From assembly GCA_948567375.1 (NCBI GenBank), contig OX419755.1, positions 8,747,001-8,811,000 of the forward strand: 64,000 nucleotides of DNA, written 5' to 3'. Made by a program: the position numbers and the translations under genes. The notes beneath the pieces are model-generated. The model made no database searches, had not been told where the DNA came from, and saw only the letters and a list, made by a program, of their open reading frames with translations. This DNA comes from Lunularia cruciata. Lineage: Eukaryota; Streptophyta; Marchantiopsida; Lunulariales; Lunulariaceae. Positions 32,861-45,058 of this stretch are shown here, piece by piece (position 1 is the first letter of the stretch; each line of letters starts with the position of its first letter).

Positions 32861-34010
32861 CTATGAGATACCTTTCCAGTGACATAAAATACAGCTCAAT
32901 TCAAAAAATATATCTCTTTTGACAAGGTATCATACATTGGCAAATTTTTGTAATTCTAACACTAATTTTGAAATCCTAAGTAGTGCTCAATTTTTTATTC
33001 TTGAACAAGTTTTGGCCAATTTTTGCTCAGAGATACATTTTAAAAGTAAGGAACATTTAAGAAGCTACAATACTTCCACATAATTTAAACATTCAATTTC
33101 AATTGGAAGTGGAATTACTTTATGACACTTATGATGAGTTTTTCAATATAATTTGTTGCATAGGTTCAAATTCTCTATAAACCCTAAGCCAATTAAAACT
33201 TACACAATAGTTGGTTGTGCTCTATATAAATTTTTGTGAAGTTTGAAGGCTTAACCCAACTCCAATCCCTAGAGCTAACTTGTGAGCTCTACCAACCTAA
33301 GTACACTTGATTCAAGACATTGAATTCTTTATTTGATAAATTTGTATGAAACTTTGCATTGAAGTGCAAGATCTAGTTGCAAAAGATTTGCATGAGTTGA
33401 TTTAAACAATAACTTGAGAAGTAACCAAAACCCCAAAAGTGATAATCATCTCCTTCTCAACACCTTGATTTCCAAAGTTCCAACTTTAATCAATATGATC
33501 TAATTTGAGGTTTGCTTCAACACAAAATTTCTTGAGCTTAGCACCATAAAAATATATCTACTCTCCAGCTTCATTAATAGATAAAAACATGTACCATGAG
33601 ACTGTAGTAATTTTCTAATTTGTGCATCTAGGTATGAATTTAACACTCTTTGATTCAATTAACCATATCCCACTAAAAGTCTCCTCAAATCATTCAAGTT
33701 TTGTCACCAATTCATATCATGTTAGATTCTTTTCCAATTGTGGTCTTCCTTTTCCAAACGCTCTTTTACAACTTCCTTGATCATCAAAGAACTTTAGACT
33801 TACCTTGTTGGACCCAAGCACTTGGAATTTTATCATTTAGCTTTTTTCACTTTTTGAAAAATGGACCCCACTACTCTACATTGAAACTCTTGAATGAGAT
33901 TAAAGTTTTCTCATAAGTAGAAATTCTGCTCATAAGTAAACATCAAAAGGATGAGAAGATTTGTGTTCTCCATCATTGACTCCATGAATGCCACCTCAAA
34001 ATGTGCACCA

Positions 34011-34037
34011 TCCAATCCAATCCAATCCAATCCAATG
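34011..34037. repeat. TCCAA microsatellite
   Basis: Five tandem TCCAA units plus a partial unit. Confidence 0.95.
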
Positions 34038-34450
34038 TGGCAGCATCGAATCTTGTAAGTAGTCATGGTGTAGAATCTAAAACCTGTTAGAAAAGAGATT
34101 TGATAGTGGTAAAGTGGGAGCACATGATATCTCCTACTCAAGTGCTTCCTCTGATGCTCTAGCACCCACATTCTATTACAACCCTCACTTTCAATTTCCT
34201 CTTCATGCTAGAGAATCCAAAACTAAAAATACACACCTGCATATCAAGTCTCCACCGCCTATATACATCAGAGCACTCAAAAAGTACAAACTCATGATCC
34301 ATATGATTAGCCTTGTACATATATAAATTTTCACATGGCAATAGCTTAAACATGTGATTTGTTCTACAATTTACTCCAATAATATATTGATAAAATATAT
34401 TAAATATTTTTTCCCACTAATTACACAAACCACAATACAATCATTTCACC

Positions 34451-34660
34451 ATCGACAAATTAATTATCATTCTACTTCAAGAAGAGATTTCCATGCAATC
34501 TTCTTCCTCGCAAGGCACTGCTTTCTTCTTGGATGCACAATTTCAAAAGAAACCAAAGGGTAAGAATTCCTTCATATGCAACTAAAAAATGTAGAACTTG
34601 CATTCCTCCAACACATAGAAAGAAAATGCACACAAAAACGGCAAACCCCCAAGGACTCTT
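34451..34660 (+). pseudogene. copia gag C-terminal fragment, unit 2
   Basis: Matches 25985-26165. The text FQKKPKGKNSFICN leads into what was a zinc knuckle, which is better preserved than in unit 1 but still stopped. Confidence 0.6.
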
Positions 34661-36560
34661 TGCCTAAAATACAAGTATCATGGCATTTGCCATTGGACCG
34701 TCCTCAATTAAAAACACACCCCATGCTTTAGCATTATCCATATTATAGCATAAACTAAAACTGAAAAGCAAACCAATCTCATTCTACAACAGAAAAGAGA
34801 GTTTTATGAAGTTTTGGTACATAAAGCAACTTGTGAATTGTTAATGTGTTCAGTTAGTAATGAAAGATATTCACAAGGTAGATGTGAGTGTGTTTATCAG
34901 ATAATTCTAAAGAGTGGAGATTGGTCTCGTTCCCAGAAATTGACTTTTCTAGTATGCTAGGTGATGGGTGGCACCAATATCAATATACCAATGTGCATCT
35001 TTTGTTTTTTATGGAATTGGTGTTCATGCATATAGTAGCAAACATAGGTGAGGAAAACAAACCGAGGGTATGTTTGGTTGGAGAAGTTGCCGATTTGTTC
35101 TACAATCTCTCTCTGATATACGATTTTGCTCAAGAGTGTAAGATGTGGTAAGTTCATGGACTAATCTAATGCTCTGTACAAAAATAATAGATTACTTTCC
35201 AGTGTATTCACCTCCTCTATCAGATCATAATTTCTTGATGTTCACTCCGCATTGAGGTTCTTCATACTCGTGAAATTGTTTGAAGCAAGAGTGAGTTTCT
35301 TACTTCCCTTTCATGAAATCAAAAATCTGAAACCACTAGTATCACCCTAAAAAAGGAAATAATATCTTGATCCTCCTATTGAGCTCATGCTCAAAGGACC
35401 ACAAATATCACAATGAAAGAACTCTCCAACTTTGTACTTGCTTCTTCTATTGCTGGATTTTGCAAAACGTAATCTATGTTACTTTCCTATGGCACATCTA
35501 TCACAATAGACAATTTTTTGACTATCATGCTGTTCTTGTTTCAAACATAGACTTTCTACTAGTCTTTCTTTCCTATCTTCCTAATGTAGGCAAGATTGAG
35601 ATGACCAAGTCTTTGGTGCCAAAGTGCAATATCTAACTTCTAACACTAACTTCTAACACTGCATTTCTAGATTATCACTCTCCCCATTGCTTGCAACAAT
35701 AGAGTTTGCTTGGGAGATGTTACCTATCTTGGTAACTCTGATCTAAATTTGGTAAAGCCTTGAACCATGGACACCCTTCATCAACATTGCTCCATCTTCA
35801 TCCATGTAGCAGCACTCTTTGGTGTAGATGGTTTGATTACTTTGTCTGCTGCCTGAAAAATGCTGAACATGTAACTCTTCAAATCTAAAATGTACAAAAC
35901 TCCTCAGATACCTCCTTCTTGTCTTCTTTCACCAAGTTTACAAGAAATTGATATGTCTCCCACTATAGCAACCGGAACCTTTTGGACATCATTAACATAC
36001 ATGTGCTAGGTAATGAGGTGGTGACTTATCGGGAGTGGCCTGGTTAAGGGAACCCATCAGAGCCATAGCAAATGCAAGTCTTCTTAGGGGTTCTATTGCT
36101 ATACAAAACTATTTATTGAGCAATTCCAAATTTTTATACATATGTCTTCAGTTTGATCTATGTTATTGTTTATTTTAGTGTATGATATACACTAGCTAGT
36201 AAACCTCCTGGTTCCAGACATATGCAAAGGTTATATACTGTAGCAAGAAAGGCTCTCTTCTCTAAACTCTCACCTTTCTCCTCTCCATATCTATTCAAGA
36301 TTTTTCCTTGAGTAGTCCTATAGTAAGTCCATCAATGCTTTGTTGCTCCTCAAGTACATTATCCCATGCTGCTATTATATGGCAAGAAGCTTGTGGCAAA
36401 AAAAAAAAAAATCTTGGTGATTACCAATTGGTCTCTCCTTCATATACTATGGATTGTTCTATGGATTATTCTATGGTCTCTGTCCCATTGATGATCCTTG
36501 TATCTCTTTGACTTGAAGAAAATAATCATCTAGAATTTCCAAATCAATAAATTCTCCCCA
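34661..36560 (-). pseudogene. copia protease, integrase and gag remnants, unit 2
   Basis: Homologous to 26165-28300. A broken protease site lies near 34950-35060, an integrase segment near 35270-35520, and gag start pieces near 36480-36550. An A13 run lies at about 36399. The stretch 36000-36240 does not align with unit 1 and holds nothing recognisable. Confidence 0.65.
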
Positions 36561-36599
36561 TTGAATCAACTAATACATGCTATTTCTCTCACATCTTTC

Positions 36600-37230
36600 C
36601 TTGTGCAAATTGTGTCCCCATTTACTCTCAACTATGAAAGATTTCCTCTAGGTTCTCAGTTTCTCTGCAATTGTATTCCAAAAATAATCTTCTATTATGC
36701 TTGATGCTGTGGGAAACATCATTCCTTGTTCCCATTAAGTTCCAATCTACTCTCAGATCTGAAAGATCTCCTTTAGATTCTTGGTCTCTCTGAATTTCTA
36801 CATCAAAAATATTCTTCTATTACTCTTGATAAAATGGGAAACATAACATATAACCTATTAAAATCTATCATCAATATTGGTACAAATCTACACAACATTT
36901 ACAACATACAAGGGATACAAAAAGGTGGATAAAGCCTTTTTACATATATATGCTTATTTCAAATGCAGTTGGATGAAATGAAGAATGGAATACCAGAATG
37001 GAATATTTGTGTGCTAGTATGCACATTCTAAGCTAATGAAAATTTTTGTTATGTTGCCTTGCCTTGTTTCTCTAGGCTGCAGCTCTCTCAAATCCTGTTG
37101 CTCAAGCTTCTTGGCTATGTCTCAAACATCTCAATGGAATGAAACAAGGCTCTCTCAAAAGTAAGATTTAAGTACTCTAATTCTAACTGATGCTGCAAGG
37201 CTTGGTGCTAGATACAACCCCCACACCTAA
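36600..37230. repeat. unit-2 copy of the tandem doublet and LTR-like region
   Basis: Counterpart of 28338-28942, with the doublet at about 36600-36835 followed by the AT-rich segment. No gene. Confidence 0.55.
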
Positions 37231-37935
37231 AGTATAGATACATGCTATATCAATGCCACATGTATTACTATCCGATTTGAAAAGTACTTTCAACATTTAT
37301 ATGCAGCCGTGCTATGCCATATGTAAGACCATCTGATCTCAAATCTACTTTCAACACTTATATCGATCCTTCGATCTCTCATGTTAATTGCCATTTCCCT
37401 TAAAACAGGGTTAGGAAAGGGCGTGCTTATCGAAGTTCAGATTGCATTTTCATTCAGATTATCATCCTCTTGGTAGATACTCAAGATAAGGTCTTCAACT
37501 TGCTGAATGCTCATCTAAGTCAAGCTTTGTTGCACCAAATCCTGTAACAATGGCGAACATACCCATCTTGCCATCAGCCGTAGTTTAGCGTTTCACGGAA
37601 GCGCCTCCTCTGCAAATACCGTCTACTCTTCAAGCTAGGAACTTGCGAAAAATTTTCTCCCACATCTCGACCGCCGAACTTGACGGCGTGGAGTGAATTC
37701 GAATTATATGAAAGACCACACTAGACGCGATGCCACCTAACCGTTTTCTCCCAAGACCGGCCGAGGTGCTTATCATCTCTCTCTCTTCAGCGTATTGACT
37801 TGCCCGTACTATTCTTACAAACTTGAGAGTTTGGCAGTATCCGCGAGCAAGATGAGTTCCAAAATAACAGAACTTGGGTCTAGTCGAGAATTTTAGCTGC
37901 CTGCCCTTTGACCACAGCTCCTCATATCAATATCA
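37231..37935. other. GLP2 upstream region
   Basis: Conserved with the GLP1 and GLP3 upstream regions. It holds a single copy of the exon-like segment (37370-37600, minus) with an in-frame stop and no GT donor. Confidence 0.6.
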
Positions 37936-37937
37936 TA

Positions 37938-37950
37938 CACTATATATACC
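37938..37950 (+). promoter_or_regulatory. TATA box of GLP2
   Basis: CACTATATATACC, as in GLP1 and GLP3, 166-178 bases before the ATG. Confidence 0.7.
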
Positions 37951-38115
37951 GCTTGTGCTCACGATGTACCACATATAGTTGCGTCCTTGATTTAGAGCCT
38001 GAGCTGAACAATATAGTTGCATGTGCATTCTCAGGCCCGTTTAACTTCCTTCTCACCGAATCCTCAGTTGTTGCTGAATCCTGCGTTATCCATCCGTTCA
38101 CATTTCTTAAGTAAA

Positions 38116-38712
38116 ATGGCTTCGTTCGTAGCGGCGGTCATCTTCCTTTTTGCCACATTGCATCTTCATCAGGTGCTTGCTGCAGACCCTGATATCACCA
38201 CCGACTTTGTGGTTCCGCTTGGTATCAATGCTTCCACGCTACATGGAAGCTTCTTTACTTCCACTCTCATCAGAAATGTGACGATAGGTCAAGAGATTTC
38301 CGCTACAGTGAATCCTGTAAATTCCAAGGCATTTCCAGCTATGGTAGTATTGGGATCCTCCTCCGCAATGCTCACTTATCCACCACAAATTGTCAACGCT
38401 CTTCACATTCATCCCCGGGGTCCTGAGCTCCTGTATGTTATCGACGGTGAGTTGAGCGTCGGGGTTAGTGACTCCACCAACATGCTGTTCACCCAACCGT
38501 TGTATCAAGGTGATTTGTTCGTGTTCCTCAAGGGTTTGGTACACTTCCTGATTAGTTGGGACACCAATCAGACATCAGTTGCTGTTGCTGGATTCCTCAG
38601 TTCAAATCCCAGATCACCCGATTGCCAGCCAACCTTTTCAACTCAGGAATATGTGATGAGGTGCTAGAGGAATCGTTTGGAGTGTCAGGTGTGGATACAG
38701 CTTGAAAGTAGC
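38116..38712 (+). pseudogene. germin-like protein GLP2, broken copy
   Basis: Same start and signal peptide as GLP1. Box 1 ligands are kept (ALHIHPRGPELLYVIDG). In box 2 the conserved Pro is Leu (FLKG) and the final Asn is Ser. A one-base deletion near 38612 (compare 'cggactcattcg' in GLP1 with 'cagatcacccg') shifts the frame, and translation ends early at 38667 without the C-terminal helix. The remaining homology runs to about 38712. Its promoter is intact, so it may still be transcribed, but a normal cupin cannot be made. Confidence 0.85.
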
Positions 38713-39681
38713 ACAGATGTGAGCGCATCTTGCAAATGCAGTACTAGTAGTGAATAATGTTGTTAGTCGGTGGATCCACAGGGAACGAAGCTAGCCAGTT
38801 TAGGGTCATTGATGCTGGAAAAGCGAGCCCTTTTCTTTGGGATTGCATTAATACACTCAAGACTATTCGATGTTCACACCTGTACGGTAGTGGCACACGA
38901 CTCATAACAGACGTCATAATGATGTTCTGTTATTTGATTTTTGACAGTGATTTTTATTCAAAATTGTCAGGATTTTGGTTAATTTTAGTGGATCCCGAAT
39001 TCTTTCAGGTAGCTCATTAGTAGTGCACGCTCTATGGATAGAATCCGCTTAATTAAATCAACTCACTACGGATGACCTGGAAATTAGTTGATAAATATTT
39101 TCTCAGTTATTTTCCAGTTCAAATACAAGTGAATAGGGACGTCGTTTTGAGATTTTGTTGTCAGGGGATGTTGTTGATGTCAATTTCAATTTGATAAGCC
39201 GAATCACATGTACCATCCCATTGTTCAACTTACAGCTTTCAATTCGAGATTAAATTGGGGAGAACAAATCTTATTAGACCCGTTACTACATGGCATATTT
39301 ATCGTCACTTACTCTAGCGTCCCAAGACAGAAATCAGATTCTTGTTAGTGAATGAAAGAGAAAACGTTAAAAACGCCAACACTGTCAATTGTGTTCCATG
39401 GCTTAATCCGGAGATTTGCGACCCCATCTCGATAGCTTGGTTGTAACGGGAGCTCCATACCCTTGTTAGCAATCAGGATCAGTCTTGAACAAATCATTCC
39501 CCGATCTAAGTGAACCCGTGTGAGGTTGTACTCCACATATATACAGACTCAGTTTGCTATTGACTGAAAACTGGGAGGATGGGGTTTAGGGGTATAGGGA
39601 CTTCACTTTAACTTTCATTCACTTCAAGCATGAGATACGAAGCAACCATGGTCGTCATGCTTAGTGGAAATGTGACATATC
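38713..39681. other. GLP2 3' flank
   Basis: Aligns with the GLP1 3' flank to about 39350. 39350-39681 is unique in the window, and I see no gene in it. Confidence 0.55.
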
Positions 39682-39686
39682 TGACA
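39682..39686. repeat. target-site duplication TGACA, left
   Basis: Perfect match to 45054-45058 on the far side of copia F. Confidence 0.92.
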
Positions 39687-40361
39687 TGTTAGGATATGGA
39701 GCCTGATCCGTCCGATTTATCCCATCTGAGGTGCTTAGATCTAAAGGCTCAGATCATCCACTAGATTTCTTGTCCAAGACTGAACCATGTGTCTCAACTT
39801 TTAGAACATCAAGATGATACTTGGTGAGGGCTGTCTCTAGTTTGTATGTGAGTGTGTGCTAATGGAGAGAAGAAAAACCCTACGATCTGCTGAGAGAAGT
39901 AGATTTGCAAGTTGAACGTATGTGCACCTGAGAGAGATTGAGTGGAATTTTGTGATGACTATTATTCGCATGAGGCTGGTTATGTGAGGTATATTTTAAT
40001 CAGAGCAGCAGGAGATAACCATGAGGGGGGGCAGATCAGGATAAATACAGGAGCAGATTGGACATGGAAAAGAGATGGTCGGGCAAGGGCTTCCGAAAGA
40101 TCTCTGTAATCTGTATTGAGAGTGAGTAAAATCCAGAATCTGTGTTCCCGTGGAGGTAGAAGCAAGTGGCTCTGAACCACCTTTATTCATGTGCACCTAT
40201 TGATGCTCGTGAGTACTTTTCTCTATTTTCTATTCTTCTCTCCGGAGATGTTTTTCCTTCCAATATGGTTTTCCTTTTTGCACTGGGTTGATCTCAATAT
40301 ACACCTAAATCTAGCTGAAGACTATCAGAAGAGAATAGTGAATCTGTAGCAATCCCCAACA
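39687..40361 (+). repeat. 5' LTR of copia F (675 bp)
   Basis: TGTTAGGATATGG...CCCCAACA. Matches 44394-45053 with scattered substitutions and small indels, so the insertion is not recent. Confidence 0.93.
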
Positions 40362-40363
40362 TC

Positions 40364-40375
40364 TGGTATCAGAAC
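40364..40375 (+). promoter_or_regulatory. primer-binding site of copia F (tRNA-iMet)
   Basis: TGGTATCAGAAC, two bases after the LTR, matches the standard plant copia site TGGTATCAGAGC at 11 of 12 positions. Confidence 0.93.
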
Positions 40376-40404
40376 AAGAGGTTGAAGAAAAAGTAGTGAG
40401 AGCA

Positions 40405-40935
40405 ATGGCAGGAGAGGAAGGAAAGGTCAGGATAGATAGATTTGATGGTAAGGACTTTGGTTTTTGGAAAATGCAAATAGAGGACTACTTGTATCAAAAA
40501 AAGCTTCATGTTCCTCTCAGAGGTGTGAAACCAGAGCTCATGTTACAGGAAGATTGGGATTTGATGGATAGACAAGCTTTGGGAGTTGTTTGCCTCACAT
40601 TAGCCAGAAATGTGGCGTTCAATGTTCTAAAGGAGAAGACTATACCAAGTCTACTGAAAGCTTTGTCTAATATGTATGAAAAACCATCTGCTTCCAACAA
40701 GGTGTACTTGATGCATCATCTTTTCAACCTGAAGATGAATGAAGGTCACTCTGTCACAAATCATATTAATGAGTTCAACCTGATCATGAGCCAATTAAGT
40801 TCAGTGGAAATCAGTTTTGAGGATGAATTGTGTGCTTTAATTCTCATGTCCTCTTTACCTGAAAGCTGGAGTGCAACTGTGATAGCTGTAAGCAGTTCTT
40901 GTGGGTCAAACAAATTGAGGTCTGAGAAAATTTGA
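40405..40935 (+). CDS. copia F gag (N-terminal and capsid domain)
   Basis: 176 codons open from the ATG at 40405. It has the copia gag signature: FDGKDFGFWKMQIEDYL near the start, then LMHHLFNLKMNEGHSVTNHI and LCALILMSSLPESW. The frame is closed by a stop before the nucleocapsid part, which continues at about 40940-41170. It would form particles. It is the best preserved ORF of element F. Confidence 0.85.
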   Translation: MAGEEGKVRIDRFDGKDFGFWKMQIEDYLYQKKLHVPLRGVKPELMLQEDWDLMDRQALGVVCLTLARNVAFNVLKEKTIPSLLKALSNMYEKPSASNKVYLMHHLFNLKMNEGHSVTNHINEFNLIMSQLSSVEISFEDELCALILMSSLPESWSATVIAVSSSCGSNKLRSEKI

Positions 40936-41500
40936 AATTTGATCCTTAGTGAAGATATTAGAAGGAGAGAGTTGAGCAAAAACTTTGGAGTGGCACTAAA
41001 ATACTCTTGAAAATAGAGGAAGAACTATGTATCGTAGTGACAATCGAAGTAGGTCCAAGTCCAAGAGGAGAAGCAAGTCCAGGTCAAAAGGTGATGGATG
41101 TTGGCATTGTGGTAAGAAGGGGCACATAAGAAAGAAATATTGGCTCTTAAAGAAGAATGCAAGCAAGGGGTAGAATGAGGACTCGGTGAATGTAGCTATA
41201 GAGGAAGTCAATGATATCTTGATCCTTAGTGCAGACAGTCCTATGGAGTTATGGATTCTTGACTCAAGAGCTTCTTTTCACTCTACCTCATGAAAGGAGT
41301 GCATGTTGAATTCCATTGCTTTTGATTTTGGCAAATTTTACCTTGCAGATGAAGAGCCTTTGGATATTGTGGGGAGAGTGAAGTTTATCTTAAAATGCTT
41401 GATCAGTCTATGTGGAAAGGAAGAATGTTAGGCATGTTCCAGGCTTGAAGAGGAATCTAATATCAATTGGGCAACTTTACAATGAAGGATATATCACAAC
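40936..41500 (+). pseudogene. copia F nucleocapsid and protease
   Basis: The zinc knuckle near 41098-41140 reads CWHCGKKGHIRKKYW, with the last metal Cys replaced by Tyr. The protease site near 41247-41285 is WILDSRASFHS, in which the catalytic D-S-G has become D-S-R. Stops follow. Both changes would inactivate the products. Confidence 0.82.
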
Positions 41501-42535
41501 CTTTGTAGGTGGTTCATGAAAATCACCAAAGGCATTATGGTGGCTGCATGTGGGAACAAGCTGGGGAGGGGAATCTCTACATCACCAACAACACCAAGGA
41601 CATAGTGGCACTTACTGACATAGTATCAAATGGCAATATTTGGCATTGTAGGCTTGGGCATATGAGTGAAAAAGGCTTGAAGGTGCTGATAAAGAAGGAC
41701 AAGCTACCAGATTTGAAAATTGTTGATTTAGGCTTTTGTGAAGATTGCATATTTGGGAAGCAGAAAAAAGGTTAGTTTCTTGAAGGGTGGAAGAGCACCT
41801 AGGATAGGGAAGCTAGAGCTTGTACACATAGATGTGTGGGATCCTTCTCTAGTTGCAGCTCTTGAAGGTCACAATATTACGTCACCTTCATAGATTACTC
41901 AACCATGAAGGTTTAGGTATACTTCTTGAAGCACAAATCAGAGCTTTTTGCCACTTTCCAACAAGTGGAAAAGCTTGGTCAAAAATGAGTGTGGTACAAA
42001 GCTAAAGAGACTAAGATCTGACAATGGCGGTGAGTTTAACAATAGTGAGTTCAAGGAATTTTGTGTTATACATGGAATTGGAATGGATAAGACCTTACCA
42101 ATCACACCGTAGTAGAATAGAGTGGCTGAGCATATGAATCAAACTCTAAATGAAAGAGCTAATAGCATGAGGATCCATGCTAGTCTGCCCAAGGTGTTTT
42201 GGCTAAAGCAATCAACATTGTAGCATACTTGATCAACAAAGATCCATCAATCCCCTTAGACCATAAATTGCCTAAAGAGGAGTGGACAAGAAAACCACTG
42301 AGATTCGCACTTGAGAGTCTTTGGGTGTGTCTCTTATGTGCATGTCAACATAGAGAAAAGGGAAAAATTAGATGCAAAGTTAAAGAAGTGTTTTTTATTG
42401 GATATGGTGCAAATGACTTTGGATATAACTTTTGGGATGTAAAGAGCAAGAAAATCATCACAAGCAAAGATGTAATATTCAATGAGTGTCTATTTTACAA
42501 GAATAGAAACACTTTGGATCTGATTGTGTAGATAA
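41501..42535 (+). pseudogene. copia F integrase
   Basis: The pre-integrase zinc-binding segment at 41509-41775 contains IWHCRLGHMSEKGLKVL and FCEDCIFGKQKKG (HHCC). The core follows in shifted frames: LVHIDVWDPS near 41820, RSDNGGEF near 42010, and AEHMNQTLNERA near 42125-42165. Two adjacent TAG codons near 42110 stand where the family has Gln-Gln. It would insert cDNA into chromosomes. Confidence 0.85.
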
Positions 42536-43500
42536 GCAGAGCAAAGAAAACAATCAGGTTGAGCTGTAGGAGATAACAAAAGATGATGTTATCATACAGG
42601 TTTAGGGAAACCCTTAAAGCTCAGAAACTACTCTACCATTACCTCAACCATGTGCACCATAGTTGAGGAGATCTACAAGAATCACAAGACCACCAGCAAG
42701 GTATTCCCCTCTCTACATTACTTGTTGATAGATGGGGGTGAACCTGAATGTTATGAAGAAGCCATGCAAAGTGAAGATTCAATGAAGTGGGAGCTTGCCA
42801 TGCAGGACGAGATGATGTCTTGGATAAGAATCAAACTTGGGAGCTCAGCTTATTACCAAAAGGCAAGAACACATTATATAACAAGTGGGTCTACAAGGTC
42901 AAAGGGGAACACAGTGGTAATAGAAAATACAATGCAAGGTTAGTTATGAAAAGATTATAGCAAAAGGATGGGATTGATTACACTTAGATTTTTTCACTTG
43001 TGGTCAAGAACTCAACAATTAGAGTGGTTCTCAATATAGTGGTGGTAAAAAACCTATATTTGGAGCAGATAGATATCATTACTGCTTTTCCACATGGTAA
43101 GATTGATGAAGATATTTATATGCAAAAACAAGTTGGCTTTGCAGTCCTTGGCAAGGAGAGCTTGGTATGCAAGTTGCAAAAAAGCCTATATGATCTAAAA
43201 TAAGCACCAAGATTATGGTATAAGAAATTTGACAAGTTCATGATCAATAATAGATTCACAAGATGTTAGGAGGATCATTGCTATTATAATCAAATCTCTT
43301 GACAATAGTTTTATCATTTAATTTTTTGTATTGATGACATGCTAATAGTTGAACCTAACATACTAGAGGTTGAGAGATGGAAGAAAGAATTATCAAGAGA
43401 GTTTGCAATGAAGGACATGGTGCAGCAAAGTAGATACTTGGGTTGAAGATTGAAAGGGACAAGGTGGTTGGAATGTTGATGCTCTCTCAAGGTAGCTATA
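42536..43500 (+). pseudogene. copia F reverse transcriptase
   Basis: Fragments in order: YEEAMQSEDSMKWELAMQDE (42750-42810); DIITAFPHGKIDEDIYM (43072-43122, first catalytic Asp region); KLQKSLYDLK before a TAA where Gln is usual; and CIDDMLIVE near 43325-43350, the YVDD box with its Tyr-Val changed. Confidence 0.85.
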
Positions 43501-44275
43501 TTGGAAAGGTGATGGAAAGGTCAACATGACAGATGCGAGTCTTGTGAATACACCTTTGGCAAGTTACTTTAAGCTATCAAAGTAATATTTTCCCAAGGAT
43601 GATGAAGAGCTGAAGGATATGTCAATGGTACCATATGCTTTAGCTATAGGTAGCCTCATGTAAATAATGACATGTACTAGACCAAATAGTGCACATGCAT
43701 TGGGAGTTGTGAGTAGGTACATGTCCAATCCAAGAAGATAACATTGAGAGGATGTCAAATGGATTTTGAGATATCTAAAAGGTACCAAAGATATATGTTT
43801 GTGTTACAATAGAGGCAGTCATACTATACAAGTTTTTTTGGATGTAGACCTAGGAGGTGATATAGATACTAGAAGAAGCACCACATGGTATGTTTATACC
43901 ATACATGGGATAGCAATGATTTGGTTCTCACTATTGCAAAAGGTTGTTGCTTTATCCACAACTAAGGTAGAATATGTTGTAATTGCAAAAGCTAGTAAGG
44001 AGATGATTTGGTTACAAAAAATTCTAAAGGAGCAAGACAAAGAGAAAAATTGTTGTGTTTTATTCTAAGACAGTCAAAGTGCCATTCACCTAGCAAAGAA
44101 TCCAAAGTCCCATGCTAGAAAAAAACACATACAATTGAGATATAGTTTCATCCGAGAGTTATTTGAAGATGGCAGTTTGTCACTTGAAAAGATTCAAGGT
44201 GCCAAGAAGTTTGCTGATATGTTGATAAAGATTGTCACTTCTAAGAAGTTAAGGCTATGTATAGCATAAATTGGC
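43501..44275 (+). pseudogene. copia F RNase H
   Basis: Contains ILRYLKGTKDICLCY near 43764-43805, then FLDVDLGGDIDTRRSTTWYV and LSTTKVEYVVIAKASKEMIW. The tail at 44070-44270 (AIHLAKN, then KFADMLIKIVTSKKL) follows a stop. RNase H completes the pol gene. Confidence 0.83.
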
Positions 44276-44380
44276 CTCCAATGATAACTAGATAGTAAGG
44301 TTGCACCAAGTATGTAGATCAAGCATTGGAAGTTTACTATCTTTTCTTTTTAAAATATATACTCAAGAAGTATCATTCTC

Positions 44381-44391
44381 CAAGTGGGAGA
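44381..44391 (+). promoter_or_regulatory. polypurine tract of copia F
   Basis: CAAGTGGGAGA just before the 3' LTR, the typical copia plus-strand primer. Confidence 0.85.
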
Positions 44392-44393
44392 GT

Positions 44394-45053
44394 TGTTAGG
44401 TTGTGGAGCCTGATCCCTCTGATTTATCCCATTTGAGGTGCTAAGATCTACGGCTTAGACCATCCACGAGATTTCTTGTCCAAGGCTGAGCTATGTGTTT
44501 CAAATTCTAGAACATTGAGATGATCCTTGGTGAGGGCTATCTCTCATTTGTGTGTGAGTGTGTGCTATAGGAGAGAAGAAAAACCCTACAACATGCTGAG
44601 AGAGGTCGATTTGCAAGTTAAACGTAGGTGCACCTAAAAAAGATTTAGTGGAATTTTGTGGTGATTGTGATATGCATGAGGCTGGTTATGTGAGGTCTAT
44701 TTTAATCAGAGCAGCAGGAGATAACCAGGGGGGCAGATGAGGACAAATGCATGAGCAAATTGGACACGGAAAAGAGATGGTCGAGGCCGAAAGATCTCTG
44801 TAATCTATATTGAGAGTGAGTAAAATCCAAATCTGTGTTCTTGTGGAGGTAGAAGCAAGTGGCTCTGAACCATCTTATTCTTGTGCACCTATTGATGCTC
44901 CTGAGTAATTTTTTCTATTTTATATTCTTCTCTCTAGAGATGTTTTTCCTTCCAATATGGTTTTCCTTTCTGCAGTGGGTTGATCTCAATATATAGCTAA
45001 ATCTAGCTGAAGACTAAAAAAAGAGAATAGTGAATCTATAGTGATCCCCAACA
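44394..45053 (+). repeat. 3' LTR of copia F (660 bp)
   Basis: TGTTAGGTTGTGGAGCC...CCCCAACA, paired with 39687-40361. Confidence 0.93.
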
Positions 45054-45058
45054 TGACA
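45054..45058. repeat. target-site duplication TGACA, right
   Basis: Pairs with 39682-39686. Confidence 0.92.

Larger units (their letters stand above)
32214..34450. mobile_element. 2.2-kb AT-rich insertion in unit 2, unidentified
   Basis: Absent from unit 1, where the flanking gag sequence is continuous (25970-25990). No transposase, RT or gag motif was found on either strand. Possible ends are TGTTGTCGTACG on the left and ACAATCATTTCA on the right, but no target duplication could be confirmed. It contains a 40-bp tandem repeat and a TCCAA microsatellite. Confidence 0.5.
39687..45053 (+). mobile_element. complete but decayed copia retrotransposon F
   Basis: 5.4-kb plus-strand Ty1/copia element with both LTRs, an iMet primer site, gag, protease, integrase, RT, RNase H and a polypurine tract in canonical order, flanked by TGACA. 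Many stops, several of them CAG or CAA to TAG or TAA, show it is not autonomous. It separates the GLP2 and GLP3 units. Confidence 0.96.

Noticed and set aside
34011-34037. Short regular repeats as a CRISPR-like array
   Set aside because: It is a 5-bp microsatellite with no spacers in a plant genome.
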